From: Amesomyces nigricolor
Lineage: Eukaryota > Ascomycota > Sordariomycetes > Sordariales > Chaetomiaceae
DNA length: 64,000 nt
Assembly: GCA_004802645.1 (NCBI GenBank)
Contig: SRKS01000001.1
Coordinates: 1,798,001 to 1,862,000, forward strand
Direction: 5' to 3'
The notes beneath the pieces are model-generated. The model made no database searches and was not told the DNA's origin. It saw only the letters and a program-made list of their open reading frames with translations. Both the position numbers and the translations under genes were made by a program. The stretch's first letter is position 1. Each line of letters starts with the position of its first letter. Of the stretch, positions 44,803-56,501 are shown one piece after another.

Positions 44803-46231
44803 ATGCGCGACGCTACGCCAGGAGGCGCCGCGCGGCGTGGCGCGCCGCGAAGCCCTGGAACCGAAGCGGAAGACGCGATCATGGTCGCGTCTGGAGAAGA
44901 AAATGATTCCGGCACGCAGGAATGCATCGTGGACGAAGCGCCTATACAACCACCCTCACCGAAGCGCCCGAGCCGTGCCTCAAAACCGAGTATGAAGCTG
45001 CGCGAAGCCATGCAATCGACTGAGGGTGCGACCACCACATCGAAGCGAGTCACCAGCGAGGGCATGCGGGCCACTGCGACGAGAGGAACACGCATGACAG
45101 GGGGCGAGAGTGGGTTGTACGACCGGGCGGAGACTGGGAAGTCATCGCTACAGGTACTCCTGGAGGCAATTAGCGAACTACGCAACGTCGTCGACAGGCA
45201 GCAAAAGACAATCGAAGAATTGCGTCGCCAGTCCCAGGAACACCAACGCCAATCTCAAGAACGCTAGCACCAGATGGAAAGTACACTCCTGGACACCAAG
45301 GCCCAACTGTCAGAAGAACTGAGGCAAGCCCGGGAACAAATTGACGCGCTGGTGCGCAACCAGAGCGTCACGGCCGCGTCCCAACTAAGCCCAAGGGCAT
45401 CCTACGCCGATGTCGCCCGTACACCGCCGACGAGCCAGCCAAGCGGGATACGCACCCTCTCCACCTCGAACACGACACCGTCGACATATACGGACACTCT
45501 GTTCTGTACAGTTGATACATCTAGGGTGGAAGAACGGGAAAAAGGGCAAAGTCCAAGTGGCGGACATCAGGAAGGCAATCGAGAAGGAAATCCGAACGTA
45601 AGAGGATAAGGGACACTGGCGCTGCACGGCGGTAGTGAAGGAGGCCCGCAACCCGGACCGGGTCAAAGTGGTCTGCAGGGACGAAGGTGAGGTCCAGCTC
45701 GTCAAGGAAGCAGCACAAAAGATCACTATCCCAGGAGTGCGGGTGCTGAGGGATCAGCTATACCCTATTAGGGTAGACAACGCTAACCGGATAGCTGTCC
45801 TCGATACGGATGGAAATGTCCTGGTAGGGGCAGCGGAAGCCCTTAGGATGGAAAATGAAGTCAACATCGCAAAGATTTCCTGGCTTAGTAGGAAGGATAC
45901 GGGCAAAGCTTACGGCTCGATGGTCGTCTACGTGACCAAGAGCAGCGAGGCAAGACGACTCCTGGATGGCCACTACTTCCACTTGGCCGGGGAATCAGCC
46001 TATACGAGCGTGTTCGCGCCCTGGGAGGACCCAATCCAGTGCTACAACTGTCAAGAAATGGGCTACAAGGCCTACTTATACAAGAAACCGCAGGTCTGCG
46101 CAAAGTGTGCGGGACAAGGCCACCACCACAAGACATGTCAAGCCGCAGTACCAAAGTGTGTACTATGCAGCGGACTGCACGAATCGTTCAACAGGAACTG
46201 CCGGGTACGCCGACTATATAAGGATATATAA
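44803..46231 (+). pseudogene. LINE ORF1 (gag-like) pseudogene
   Basis: From the ATG at 44803 the frame encodes a basic, disordered N-terminus and a coiled coil (LLEAISELRNVVDRQQKTIE). It meets a TAG near 45267, continues in frame as HQMESTLLDTKAQLSEEL, shifts frame near 45535 and meets another stop (TAA near 45608). It then runs through an RRM-like/gag core (RVKVVCRDEGEVQLVKEAAQ) to three zinc knuckles. The first knuckle has lost its His and last Cys (CYNCQEMGYKAYLYKK), changes expected from C-to-T and G-to-A mutation. The second (CAKCAGQGHHHKTC) and third (CVLCSGLHESFNRNC) keep their Cys residues. It ends TAA at 46229-46231. Confidence 0.9.
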
Positions 46232-49200
46232 GACGTTCCAGATCCTGCAACTTAATGTCCACAAACGAAGCGAGGTACAGCAGAGCCTACTAAACGACGA
46301 GGGACTCAGAGACTACGCAGCGCTGGTGATCTCGGAGCTATACGCAAGAACGATAGACGACTCGGTGGTAACAGTTCCGCTAGGTCACTACAACTGGACG
46401 AAACTAATACCAACAACAAGGAGGGACACGGTCTGGCCGATCCGGAGCATACTCTGGGTACGAAGCGACCTCGAGGTCGAGCAAATTCCTGTATCATCAG
46501 CAGACCTCACTACAGCGAAGATCCGGCTTCCTGACCGGATGGTGCTGATAGTGTCGGTGTATGTCGAGGGGGGTAGTGATAAAGCGCTTAGGGGAGTAGT
46601 AGGGGAGCTCGACCGACTGATTAGGAGGTTCCGAGCTGGAACAGGGACTAGAACAGACATCATTTTGGCGGGCGACTTCAACCGCCACGACCAGCTCTGG
46701 GGAGGGGACGGCATCTCATCAAGACAAGGGGAAGGGGAGCGCATTATCCACCTCATAGAAGAACACTCCCTCTGCAGCCTCCTCCCTAGAGGCACGAAGA
46801 CATGGCAGTCAGGCAACATGGAAAGTACAATCGATTTGGTCCTAGCGTCGGCAGAACTGGCAGATCAGCTACTCAAATGCACGATCCACCCCTGCGACCA
46901 CGGCTTAGATCACAGAGCGATAGAAACAGCATTCGACATTACGATAGAGGACCGTCCTAGCGAAACGAGGTTCCTCTTCAAGAACGCACCATAGGCAGAA
47001 ATCAGGGAGAGAACTAGAGCGACCCTGGCACACACCCCCTGGGGTAGCACCGTCCAGGAGCAGACGGACCGGCTCATAGCGGCAGTGACCGACGCAGTCT
47101 TCAACCTAACACCTAAAGCCAAACCATCACCATACGCCAAGCGATGGTGGACCACAGACCTAACCCGACTTCGCCAAACCTATACGGTCTGGAGAAACCA
47201 AGCGAGATCCCAACGGAGGATAGGACAAAGGTCACCAGAACTTCAAGGACGAGCGAGGGTTGCAGCCAAGGAATACTACGACGCTATTCGCAAACAAAAG
47301 AGCATACACTGGAACGACTTCCTAGCCGACGACGCCAATATCTAGCAAGTAGCAAAATACCTACAAGCCAACAGTAGCACAATAGGTGACAAGATCCCCC
47401 CGCTTGTTCGACAAGATAGCTCTATCACCGAGGGCAAAGGAGAGCAAACAGAAACACTGCTAACCGCCTTCTTCCCGCCCCTGCCGGCGAGAATCGAAGA
47501 AGAGGGAGAACGGCCGCAACGCGCACCAGTCGACATGCCAGACCTGACGATGGGAGAAGTGGAACAGAAGGTCTTCTCAGCCAAACCATGGAAGGCGCCC
47601 AGGGAAGACGGCCTACCAGCAATGGTATAGAGGCAGATCTGGCCGGCAGTCAAGGATAGGGTGTTCCATCTATTCCAGACCTCGCTACAAGACGGTGATA
47701 TCCCTAGCCAGTAGAGGAACGCCAAGATCATCCCACTAAAGAAACCTGGGAAGAGCGATTATATACTGGCCAAGGCGTGGAGGCCTATCTCGCTGCTCTC
47801 TACGCTCGGCAAGATACTGGAGGCAATCGTCGCAGAACGCATCTCATATGCTGTAGAAACGGCCGGTCTCCTACCCGCCAACCACTTTGGAGCTCGGAAA
47901 CGACGGTCGACTGAGCAAGCCCTCCTGTTACTACAAGAACAGATTTACAAGGCATAGAGAGCCAGGAAAGTGCTTACCCTGATCAGTTTCGACGTCAAAG
48001 GGGCGTACAATGGGGTCTTCAAGGACAGGCTCCTCTAGAGACTCAAGGCACGAGGGATACCAGAACACCTAGTCAAGTGGATCGGGGCGTTCTGCTCTCA
48101 GCGTACGGCAACCATCATAGTAAACGGGTTCACGTCACAACGGCAAGACCTGCCACAAGCGGGTCTCCCGCAAGGATCGCCGCTCTCTCCAATATTATTC
48201 CTCTTCTTCAACGCGGACCTAGTATAGCACAAGATCGATGCAAACGGGGGCTCGGTTGCGTTCGTCGACGACTACACCGCCTGGGTAACAGGACCCTCAG
48301 GAGAAGCAAATCGCGCAGGCATTCAGGAGATCATAGACAGGGCACTGGACTGGGAAAGGCGGAGTGGTGCCCAGTTTGAAGGGGACAAGACAGTGATTGT
48401 ATACTTCACAAGGAACAAGGACCGATCCTCAGAGACTCCATTCACGATCAAGGGGGATACCGTCAAGCTATCAGAGAACGCCAAGATCCTAGGAGTTCTG
48501 ATGGACTGCGAACTCCGCTACAAGCAACACATGGCTAGAACGGCAGCTAAGGGCCTCGTAGCAGCCTTAGCCCTGAGGAGGCTGAAGATGCTCTCCCCGC
48601 AGACAGCGAGACAACTGTTCGTGGCGACCATCGCTCCCGTCATAGACTATGCAGCCAACGTCTGGAAACACGCATGCGGGGAAAAGGCGCTGAGCTGGCT
48701 GAACAGGGCTCAGAAGACAGGCGCCCTAGCGATAACAGGAGCCTTCAGGACCGTGGCGACAGCGGTGGTAGAAGCCGAAGCAAGTATCCCCTCAATCCGA
48801 CAACGTCACGCGCAAGGGGCCGCGAAACTGTGGATCAACCTGCATACCCTGCCCAGAACATACCCCTTAAGCTCGGTGAAGACTCGGAAGACAATACGGT
48901 TCGTCTCCCCGCTTCAGAAGATCGCCTGCGCATTGGACGAAGTACAAGTCGGTCGGATGGAAACTATCCAGGAGCACGCCATCTCGCCCTGGGAACCCCG
49001 CCTACAGGTGACGCTTGAACCTGACCGAAAGAGGGCAGCCGAGATGGTCAACAGAGCCATAGGCATCGTCATTGCGACTAGCTCATCCGTGAAGAAGGGT
49101 ATTGTTGGCATAGGCAGCAGCAGACGAGATACCTCTTCGACAGGACAGGCGAAGCAGGGACACGCTATACGGTGACACTCGGGACAAGGGAGGAACAGAA

Positions 49201-50005
49201 CCCATACATAGCAGAGCTGGCAGCTATAGCAATGGCGCTAAAGAACGTGCCATTCGGCACCATCCAGAGGCATATCACCATCATTACTAGGAACATGTCA
49301 GCACTCGCAGCCATCCGACAACCGCAGCAACAGTCTGGCCAAAGCATCATACGACGAATCTACGAGTCAGTAGAGCTGTTGAAGCAAAGGGGAAACTCAA
49401 TTGACTTCATATAGATCCCAGCGGAAATCGACTTTTCGTTAGGATCTGAGGCAAAAACGGCAGCACAGAGCGCAGCAAAGCGGAGGCAACCACCAGACTT
49501 CCAACCAGACCAGGCAAAATCGACAACGATCAGGCTAGCAATAGCCAAACAACAACAAGGAAGAAAGCTCCCAGAGGAAGTGGGCAAGTTCTCCAAAGCT
49601 ATGGACGTAGCGCTACCTGGCAAACACACCCGCGAGCTTTACGACAACTTGAAGCGGAGAGAGGCCAGTGTGTTAGCACAACTCCGGACGGGGATGACAA
49701 GGCTCAGCGGCTTCCTGAACAGGATAGGAGCTGCCGAGTCTGACCAATGTGCCTGTGGGCATGCGAGGGAAACAGTAGAGCACTTTCTCCTGCGATGCGT
49801 GAAGTGGACAGCGCTGAGGGAAGACATGCTACAATGCACAACGACAAGACGAGGGAGCCTCTCGTTCTACTTGGGAGGGAAAGCACCATCAGATTCAAAG
49901 CACTGGCCACCAGACATGAGAGCAGTCCGCGCGGCGATCAAATACGCGTTGGCAACGGGAAGACTAGAACCGGACGACGACCAAGGACCGAGCCAGCCGC
50001 AGTAA
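46216..50005 (+). pseudogene. LINE ORF2 (endonuclease-RT-RNase H) pseudogene
   Basis: One frame begins near 46216 (FQILQLNVHKRSEVQQ, the usual start of the APE-type endonuclease). The endonuclease has LAGDFNRHDQLWGGD and LDHRAI. Reverse transcriptase follows with WRPISLLSTLGKILEAIVAERI, FDVKGAYNGVFKDRLL, LPQGSPLSPILFLFFN and the catalytic FVDDYTAW. After a one-base shift near 49113 come RNase H (YTVTLGTREEQNPYIAEL) and a CACGHARETVEHFLLRC motif. It ends TAA at 50003-50005. Eight in-frame stops interrupt it: 46992, 47343, 47628, 47712, 47955, 48036, 48225 and 49412. All are TAG and most fall where related elements have Trp. Confidence 0.92.
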
Positions 50006-50312
50006 CTCTAGTCGAGGCTGGTGGAACAGACTGGAACTCAACTAACACTACACTACACAGCCTCATCTAGCAGGTCCCGCTTTAGCTGCTGAAGATAGGA
50101 CGCTGAACACTTGGAGAACGCAGCCTCCAAGTCGATCTGCTCGCAACTGAGAAAAGAGGCATAAGGTGGTGTTGTACTTCGTACAAGGCGAATAACTGTA
50201 AGGGCTTGGACGAGGTCAAAGCAAAGCGGAGGAATCGGATGTACTTAACGTGTCAAGGCCCTTTAGGCTTAGTGCCTCCGGGCGAAATAAAATCCATCCA
50301 TCCAATGCACGT

Positions 50313-50927
50313 TAGAGTTTTATCGCCCCAATGCCCTTAGAGTTGAGTCCGACGAAGGGTACGAGCCCGACGAGCGTCACGACTAGACTGCCAATGTTCA
50401 CAAAAAGACTGAAGAGCCCCTTAGAAGCATCAGTCTATGAGATTAGCCCAGCGACGGCATATTCACCTGGATTTCTCGATTCAGATTGACTTTTCGCATC
50501 AGATTGGGACTGGGCCCGTATGGCCTTGGCAGACCATGTACTGCCGATGCGCTCTGCTGCGCTTCTTTGGGGAACGAGAACCTGGGGCAGAATAGGGACG
50601 GATGGACGCGCGGGAGTCGGCGTTGGCAGGAGGGAATTGAGTGGTAGGGCCCCCAGAAGCGCGGTTTCCGGAGCCAGCGCCTGGAGGGTCGGTCAAGCGG
50701 GAGCCCTGGTTGTGGCGGGCAGAGACATGGAGTCGCCGTGAGAGGGGTAGCAGTAGTCCTAGGGGAGCTGGGGCCCGGAAGAAGCGTAAAGAGTGTTGGC
50801 CCGGGGTAATGGTTGAAGGAGCGTAGAACGTGGGACGGCGTGGTGGCGTAGGAGAGGAGAACGTTCCGACGTTGACACCGGAGGGAGGCTGCAAGGGGCT
50901 CCGCGAGAGGGAAGGCTTTGCTATCAT
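50313..50927 (-). pseudogene. relic B of the duplicated gene, cut at the transposon cluster
   Basis: Minus-strand counterpart of the relic at 41030-41668. It has RRPTFYAPSTITPGQ, then PLGLLLPLSRRLHVSARHNQGS and a Pro/Ser-rich part. A neighbouring frame continues with WSAKAIRAQSQSDAKSQSESRNP. A hydrophobic C-terminal stretch (FVNIGSLVVTLVGLVPFVGLNSKG) follows and ends in TAA at 50315-50313, exactly at the transposon boundary. Pieces are in different frames, so the gene is degraded or contains introns I cannot place. Confidence 0.4.
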
Positions 50928-52223
50928 TACAAATATCAGAAGTTAGCTTGCAAGTTGACGGTTCTGACCAGAACAGCGGCGCGGAGTGTTAAAGCACAGA
51001 GAAACTGGGGAATATCAATGTACCTTAGTTAATATTGTTTGGTTTGTCTGCCGGTGCTTGCAGACCCAACAACGCTCGACCCCTCTTTGAGTCCTGACCT
51101 CTGCACTCGTCTTCCCTCGACACCATTCCGTTTGACAGCGTCACACGATGAGTCGCGGGATGTTTGGCCGCTTATCATACGCGGGTAGGTCCAGGTGTTT
51201 CACGCCACGCTACAATTCCTACCCCATGACATACCGGATACTTCTTGTTGGCTGCCAGTGTCAAGGGTTACTTTACACATCAAGTAAAGCGGGATCTTGG
51301 CTGTTTCGTCTCTAAGCTCCCAGGCCGGAAGGTTGGGTGGAGCGCTACTTCGTAATTGTGGTCACGACAACTCTCTTCAATTCAACTCACTGGTCTTTTC
51401 GAGAGGATGACATTCTCAACTTAGAAAGTCTCTACCTAGGATCATATTTTTACCCCCAATGACGGTGAGTGCTCAAGTTCAGTCAGAGTCCTGTGCTTCC
51501 CACTACTGTGGTTTGCGGCTGGAGTGCAAGGTTGCTTTGTTCCTCAACTTCCTCTCACTGCCACAAGTTTCAACCTTAGTTAATTGTAAACCACTACAAT
51601 TAGAAACCCCAACACACCGGACATAGGTGTCTTTGGCTCCCAAGTGGCAGACATCTCAAGTGGCAGACAAGCTTTGCATGTGCCCTCTGAGTACGAAGCC
51701 CCACGTCATGATAAACAGAGCTTCGATGCAGTGTTGGCGCGAGGCAGCTCTCCCCTGCGGCTGAGGTGTGCCTGCGCCATGTGCTGCCACAGGGGCAAGC
51801 GCCACCTGAGACAGACACTGCAATCCTGAATTGCCCAATCACAGACACGTCAAAGTTCAGCTGAAAGCTCCAACTGCCGGAGGAGTAGCTCCTGAACCAC
51901 AGGGATTTGTGTACCTCGGGAATTGCCATCTCAAGTACCAGCCCATTGCGTTTGGAATGCCAATTGAAGAAGAAATTTGCCATTGCCAATGCTGGCGAAG
52001 ATCGAGCATAAAATCGCCGCTTCCCGGTGAATTGGATGCGTCCTTGGTAGGATGATGTCGTTGGGGCTGCTGCAGCTGCGTCATCGATAGGCCAAGGGTC
52101 ACACCACGTCTCCAAGATACCCCCCAGCTTACCACGCCACAAGCTTGCCTCAACTACGGGCAGACGAAAAACCCTTTCTTTCCTTCTCCAAAGTGAATTA
52201 GCACCTTCTTTGACATGACGAAT
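50928..52223. other. no confident gene
   Basis: A long minus-strand frame (52304-51600) lacks an ATG at its start and overlaps the first exon of the next gene, so it is not called. Nothing else is recognisable. Confidence 0.45.
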
Positions 52224-53283
52224 ATGGCTACTGGTGTTCTGCAAAACCATTCCTCCCCAGAACAAGAGGGACTGCCACAGAGGCAAGCAGTGAGTGTTTG
52301 CCACCCTCGTACCTGACGTTGCAGTGCTTCAGGGATCCGCCGTCTGAACTGAAAGAGTTCTAATTCAGGATCTTGGTTAGATCCCCGTTCATCAGTATCC
52401 CCAAGCCTGGGAGTACGCAGCCGAGACGAACGGTGCTGCCGCGGAAGGAAATGCCATTTGGCAAGGGGAGCTTCCTCCGGCGACATACGAGATCACGACG
52501 ATGTTTGACCCAACCATGGACGGCACAGGCTGGAATACCTACGGCCCGGTTCCAACGAACGGCCTCTGGGACCATTCAATTACTGGCTCGCCCAATTTGA
52601 ACCCCTACGGGACAGCTTGGGCGGCATCCCCATCCGAGACGCTCTCCACCAACACCTGGAGCCCCAACGACCAGCCACTGCCCTCGCCAATGTCCGAAGC
52701 GCCCTCATACGTGTTGGCGCAAAGTCCGTTAGCGAGTACTGGGCCAACCCTCGGTCGAGCCAGCCCTGCAATCCCATCACCCGCAACAAGCCGCCCAGAC
52801 TCACCCGCGACAACAACCAACCGGTCATTACCAACCCTCGCGCCGAAGCTCAAGACAAAACCCAAGCTCCCCCACAAGGCCCCTCTCCCCTCCTCAAAAC
52901 GACCCCTCCAAGTAGCCTCCTCAACGCCCAAGCCCCGCCCGCGCACCCTCAAACGCCACCGCTCCGACACTCCCTCCATCGCCTCTAGCACGCACACCAA
53001 CAGCACCACCTCCACATCCACCACAACCCTCGGCGGCATCCTCCCCGCCAACGTCGACCCGCGCGTGGCGTCGGAGCAGATCCGGCGCGAGGCCTGGGAG
53101 CGGTGCCGGGCTGAGGCGCACGAGATGTCGCAGCGGCGGATGCGGCTGGTGGACCACGAGCGCGGGGCGCTGGAGAGGGAGGCGCAGAGGCTGCAGGAGA
53201 ATCTGGGGCGGATGAGGCAGGCGGCCAGGAGGGAGGGGGACGCGGCGGAGAGGGCGGGGAGGTGGGCTGGGGAGGGGAGGTGA
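52224..53283 (+). CDS. coiled-coil protein of unknown function, 322 residues
   Basis: Exon 1 (52224-52289, MATGVLQNHSSPEQEG) joins in phase 0 to exon 2 (52381-53283) across an intron with gtgagt, ctaattc branch and gttag. The upstream part of exon 2 (VHQYPQAWEYAAETNGAAAEG, then ELPPATYEITTMFDP) reads clearly as coding, so the ATG at 52501 is not the real start. The middle is Ser/Thr/Pro-rich and disordered with a basic patch (KRPLQVASSTPKPRPRTLKRHR). The C-terminal about 85 residues (ILPANVDPRVASEQIRREAWERC, then LVDHERGALEREAQRLQENLGRM) form a strong basic-acidic coiled coil. A basic patch before a coiled coil recalls bZIP proteins, but the bZIP basic motif is absent. No family is assigned. 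Third-position GC is very high at the 3' end. Confidence 0.75.
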
Positions 53284-55219
53284 GATAACACAGGGTTGAT
53301 GGGGTTGGGGCGTTGGTTATTTTGGGTCAAAATGCAGACGGGATAATATGATAGGATTGACGGGAAGCGATGTTTTGGTTTCTTTTGGGACTTTTGGCGC
53401 CGGATGGAGTCGACAGCTTGAACAATCCCGCGTTAGGGGGCTCCCAGATATTGGAGCCTGATCGTCGTCTCGGGCCTTCTGTTTTGCTAAGTGAGAATCA
53501 TCCTTTCATCTCAACTTTGGCCCACCCAAACATGGGGGATGGGGGTGGTTTGACTGACAGGCTCAGCGCAGAGCCGGCGCATCCCTTTCGCTCAGTCATG
53601 ACCCGGCGAGAGGGAAATCTGGTCTTTCCTCAGTGGTCTTCGTCGTCGGTTTCCCTCAACGCGCCATACCAATGCCCTTCCACAAGTCGATGCGGCCAAC
53701 GACTTGCCGCTCAAGTACCGGTACTTGTTGAAAACGTGGGGATTGTATCGAGACAGCCCGTCACGTCCCAGCGGGCCGGGACCGAAAGGCGTCCCTCGCA
53801 TTCTCGCCAATGTCAAGAGGATCTGACGCGCTGTCGGTCCCGACAGGCTGGAGCTGAAAAGCCACGGCGGCGTGGCGTCGGGTCTCGAGCGCATCCATGC
53901 AGCCACGTGGGAAACATGGGCTGATGTGCGACGCCGCGGAGCATGTCTCATGTCAGGGAAGCAATTATTGAGTGTGTTCTTTGTCGACCGAGGACGGGCG
54001 GCGTCGCCATCCCGAAGGTGGCTTTCTGTATGAGTTAGTCATCACCAGGAAGGATTTGGTTCAAGGTTATCAGCTTGGAAGTGTTGGACAGGAGTGACAG
54101 GATTCGTGCTGGGTCTTATCGATAACACCGGACCCTGCCCCTTTGCCAAGAACCAGCTGGCATTCAGCTAACCCGGACTGGGTTGCCCTGCCACCAGGTT
54201 AACAGTCAGGGGAAGTAAACACCCCTTTTCACACTTGAGCTTAGCTTCAGACGCTTGGTCAACCCTCGCTCAAACGCCAACTTGGTCACACAAAATGTCC
54301 TGAGGTAAAGTTGGACCGAGATCGGCACCGAGGCATTCCCCGGATCTGGGGATGGATGGTGTTTGATGTTGGCGATCGTCTACTGCTGACTTGTTCCCCT
54401 TCTTTACCTTTTAGGTAGATTGCGGGCACCTCTCAGGGAATCTGTCAACACTCGAGTCATGCCACATCGGGCGAACGGCCAAAAAACTTCCCGAAACCCC
54501 TACCGCGGTTTCGGTTTGAGCGCGTGGCCAGGAACTCACACGTCATTGCAAGCTTCGGATTTCAATCCTGGATCCTGGAATGCTTGCGATTACGCCCTGG
54601 TCCTCGCTATCGAAACACGGTCGTGTCGTGTAATCGCGGTTTGTCACTTGTGGACGACGAAAAGAGCGAGGATCCCTCGCGCGACAACCGGCACTCACTC
54701 GGTTGCGCCTTCCCCGGTCCACCGCACAATCACAGTTTTCAGAATGTCAAAATTTTGTGAAAACACCACAAACCCTCCACGACCGTCGCCCACACCGATT
54801 CGCAGCCATCTCGCATCATAGACACCATGATAGGCTGGCGCAGCGCTGACGCCCTCGATCCGCGGCCCCAACGTCATTGAGGACCAGGCTTGGAAAACCG
54901 AGGATGATTACCTAGCTCGAGATCGCGTCGTCGGTGGCCTTGCGGCGCGCCGCCGATGCCCGCATAGTTTTCCACTTCTTCAGCCGGACGGATCGGATCC
55001 CCACACGCTCATCCCATCTCCATCCCCATGTCGCCCCTGACTTGCGGGGCCCCTCCTTCTCCTTCCCCTCATAAAGGTCTCGATCCCGCAGCCCTCGTGG
55101 TCGTTCCAGCCGTCGTCCCAGCAGTCGTCCCAGCTCTATCCGTCTGAGCCCTCTTGTTGCCACCCGAGACCGCTACCCTCAGACGTCACGATCCAGGACG
55201 GCCCCCAAGCCACGCAACC
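53284..55219. other. no gene seen
   Basis: ORFs on both strands (longest 184 codons, 53370-53924, +) overlap each other and have no motif. The right end holds the promoter and leader of the FNT gene. Confidence 0.45.
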
Positions 55220-56501
55220 ATGGCGAACCAAACAATCCATGTGGCGAACCTCGCCAACATGGCGTCCTACACGCCTGCGGAGACGATCGAGCTCATGTCC
55301 AGGGTTGGGGCGAAGAAGGGAAGGATGCGGCCTGAGAAGATCTTCCTGTCCGCCGTCTCATCGGGGTGCTTTGTCAGCTTTGCATCCGGTGCTGCCCTCA
55401 TCACCACGGCGGCGCCGTGGCTCCAGGAGCACGCACCTGGCATTATTAGGGCGATCAGCGGTCTGGTTTTTCCGAGCGGTATCGTCATGATCTTGTGAGT
55501 CTCCAAGATAGCGAAGGGGGGGAAGCAGTGGACTGGTTACTGACACTCGTTTTAGGCTGTCGGGAGGAGAGCTCTTCACCGGTTCGAACATGGTGGGTAG
55601 CCCCAAACGCCTTCATATGATTGAAAACCAGTCGGCTGACAACTCCAGATTACTGGCATAGCATTCCTTCACGGCCGTTTACCACTCAAGAAGATGCTGC
55701 TTCACTGGCTCCTCTGCTTTCTGGGAAACATGGCCGGCGCTCTCTTCATTATGGCAGTTATTATTGGCTGTAAGTCCGGCTGTCTTCAAAATTCTTTGGT
55801 GACCCTCATTGACACACCACAGATGGCGGCGTTTTTGACCACAGTCCCTACCGCGAGCAAGCAATTTCCAACGCGAGGTCGAAGCAGGTCGACGTTCAGT
55901 TCCACCAAATATTCCTCCGCGGTATCGGTTGCAACTGGCTGGTGTGCCTGGCCTGCTACCTCGGCTTACAGGCTAAGGACCTGACCTCCAAGGTGGTTGG
56001 CATGTGGTGGCCGATTTTCGCCTTTGTCACCCTGGGGCTGGAGCACGTTGTGGCCAACATGTTCTTCATTCCTATCGGCCTGTTTCTCGGCACCCCTGGA
56101 CTGACTGTCCCCCTCTACATCTGGAAAGGTACAGTGTTCTCTGAAATCCGTCCTGTTGAATGGTGGATGCTTACTCCGTGTAATCAACAGGCATCATCCC
56201 CACTACCCTCGGCAACATTCTAGGCGGTGCGGGATTCTGCGGTGCGTTCTACTACTGGATGCACCTCTATGACCAGCCGGAGATCCTTGTGGATGGACTC
56301 TACTACGAGCGGATGGAGGAGGGCACGCTCGTGCACTCGCCAAGCCCCACGGTCGTCTTCGAGGCCGTCGAGAACCGCCCGAACGCCGAGAACGTCGAGC
56401 ATGTCGAAGAGAAGGGCACCGGCTCGAGTGGGGATTCGTCAGGGACGGCAACCCCACAGAGGCCTAATCAGCGTGGATCAGACGGATTCTCTTCAAAATG
56501 A
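55220..56501 (+). CDS. formate/nitrite transporter (FNT family)
   Basis: Plasma-membrane anion channel/transporter of 349 residues related to NirC/FocA and fungal NitA, expected to move nitrite or formate. Exons 55220-55494, 55556-55592, 55649-55769, 55823-56128 and 56191-56501 all keep phase; the 37-bp second exon encodes LSGGELFTGSNM, a family signature. The start at 55220 (gcaaccATGG) is well placed. Other hallmarks: AETIELMSRVGAKKGRM near residue 20, FLSAVSSGCFVSFASGAAL (TM1), LLHWLLCFLGNMAGALF, a GIGCNWLVCLACYLG span, GLEHVVANMFFIPIGL with the central His, and GIIPTTLGNILGGAGFCGAFYYW. Six membrane spans are expected. The tail of about 75 residues is acidic/Ser-rich and cytosolic. It could be tested against nitrite-assimilation regulation; no such genes are in the window. 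Confidence 0.95.

Larger units (their letters stand above)
44722..50304 (+). mobile_element. full-length Tad-like LINE (non-LTR retrotransposon)
   Basis: A 5583-bp insertion is bounded by a perfect 12-bp target-site duplication aatgcacgttag (44710-44721 and 50305-50316). The 3' end is aaaatccatccatcc, a short ATCC repeat tail rather than poly(A). It encodes a gag-like ORF1 and an ORF2 with endonuclease, reverse transcriptase, RNase H and a C-terminal Cys/His motif, as in Tad1 of Neurospora. Both ORFs are ruined by stop codons and a few frameshifts. The duplicated target includes the last 9 bp of the neighbouring pogo element. Confidence 0.95.

Noticed and set aside
51600..52304. 234-codon minus-strand frame
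   Set aside because: It opens at GTG rather than ATG, overlaps exon 1 of the convincing + strand coiled-coil gene, and has an odd Trp/Arg/Cys-rich composition without any motif.
52501..53283. ATG at 52501 as start of the coiled-coil gene
   Set aside because: Coding sequence clearly continues upstream in the same frame to 52381, and a well-formed intron links it to an ATG at 52224.
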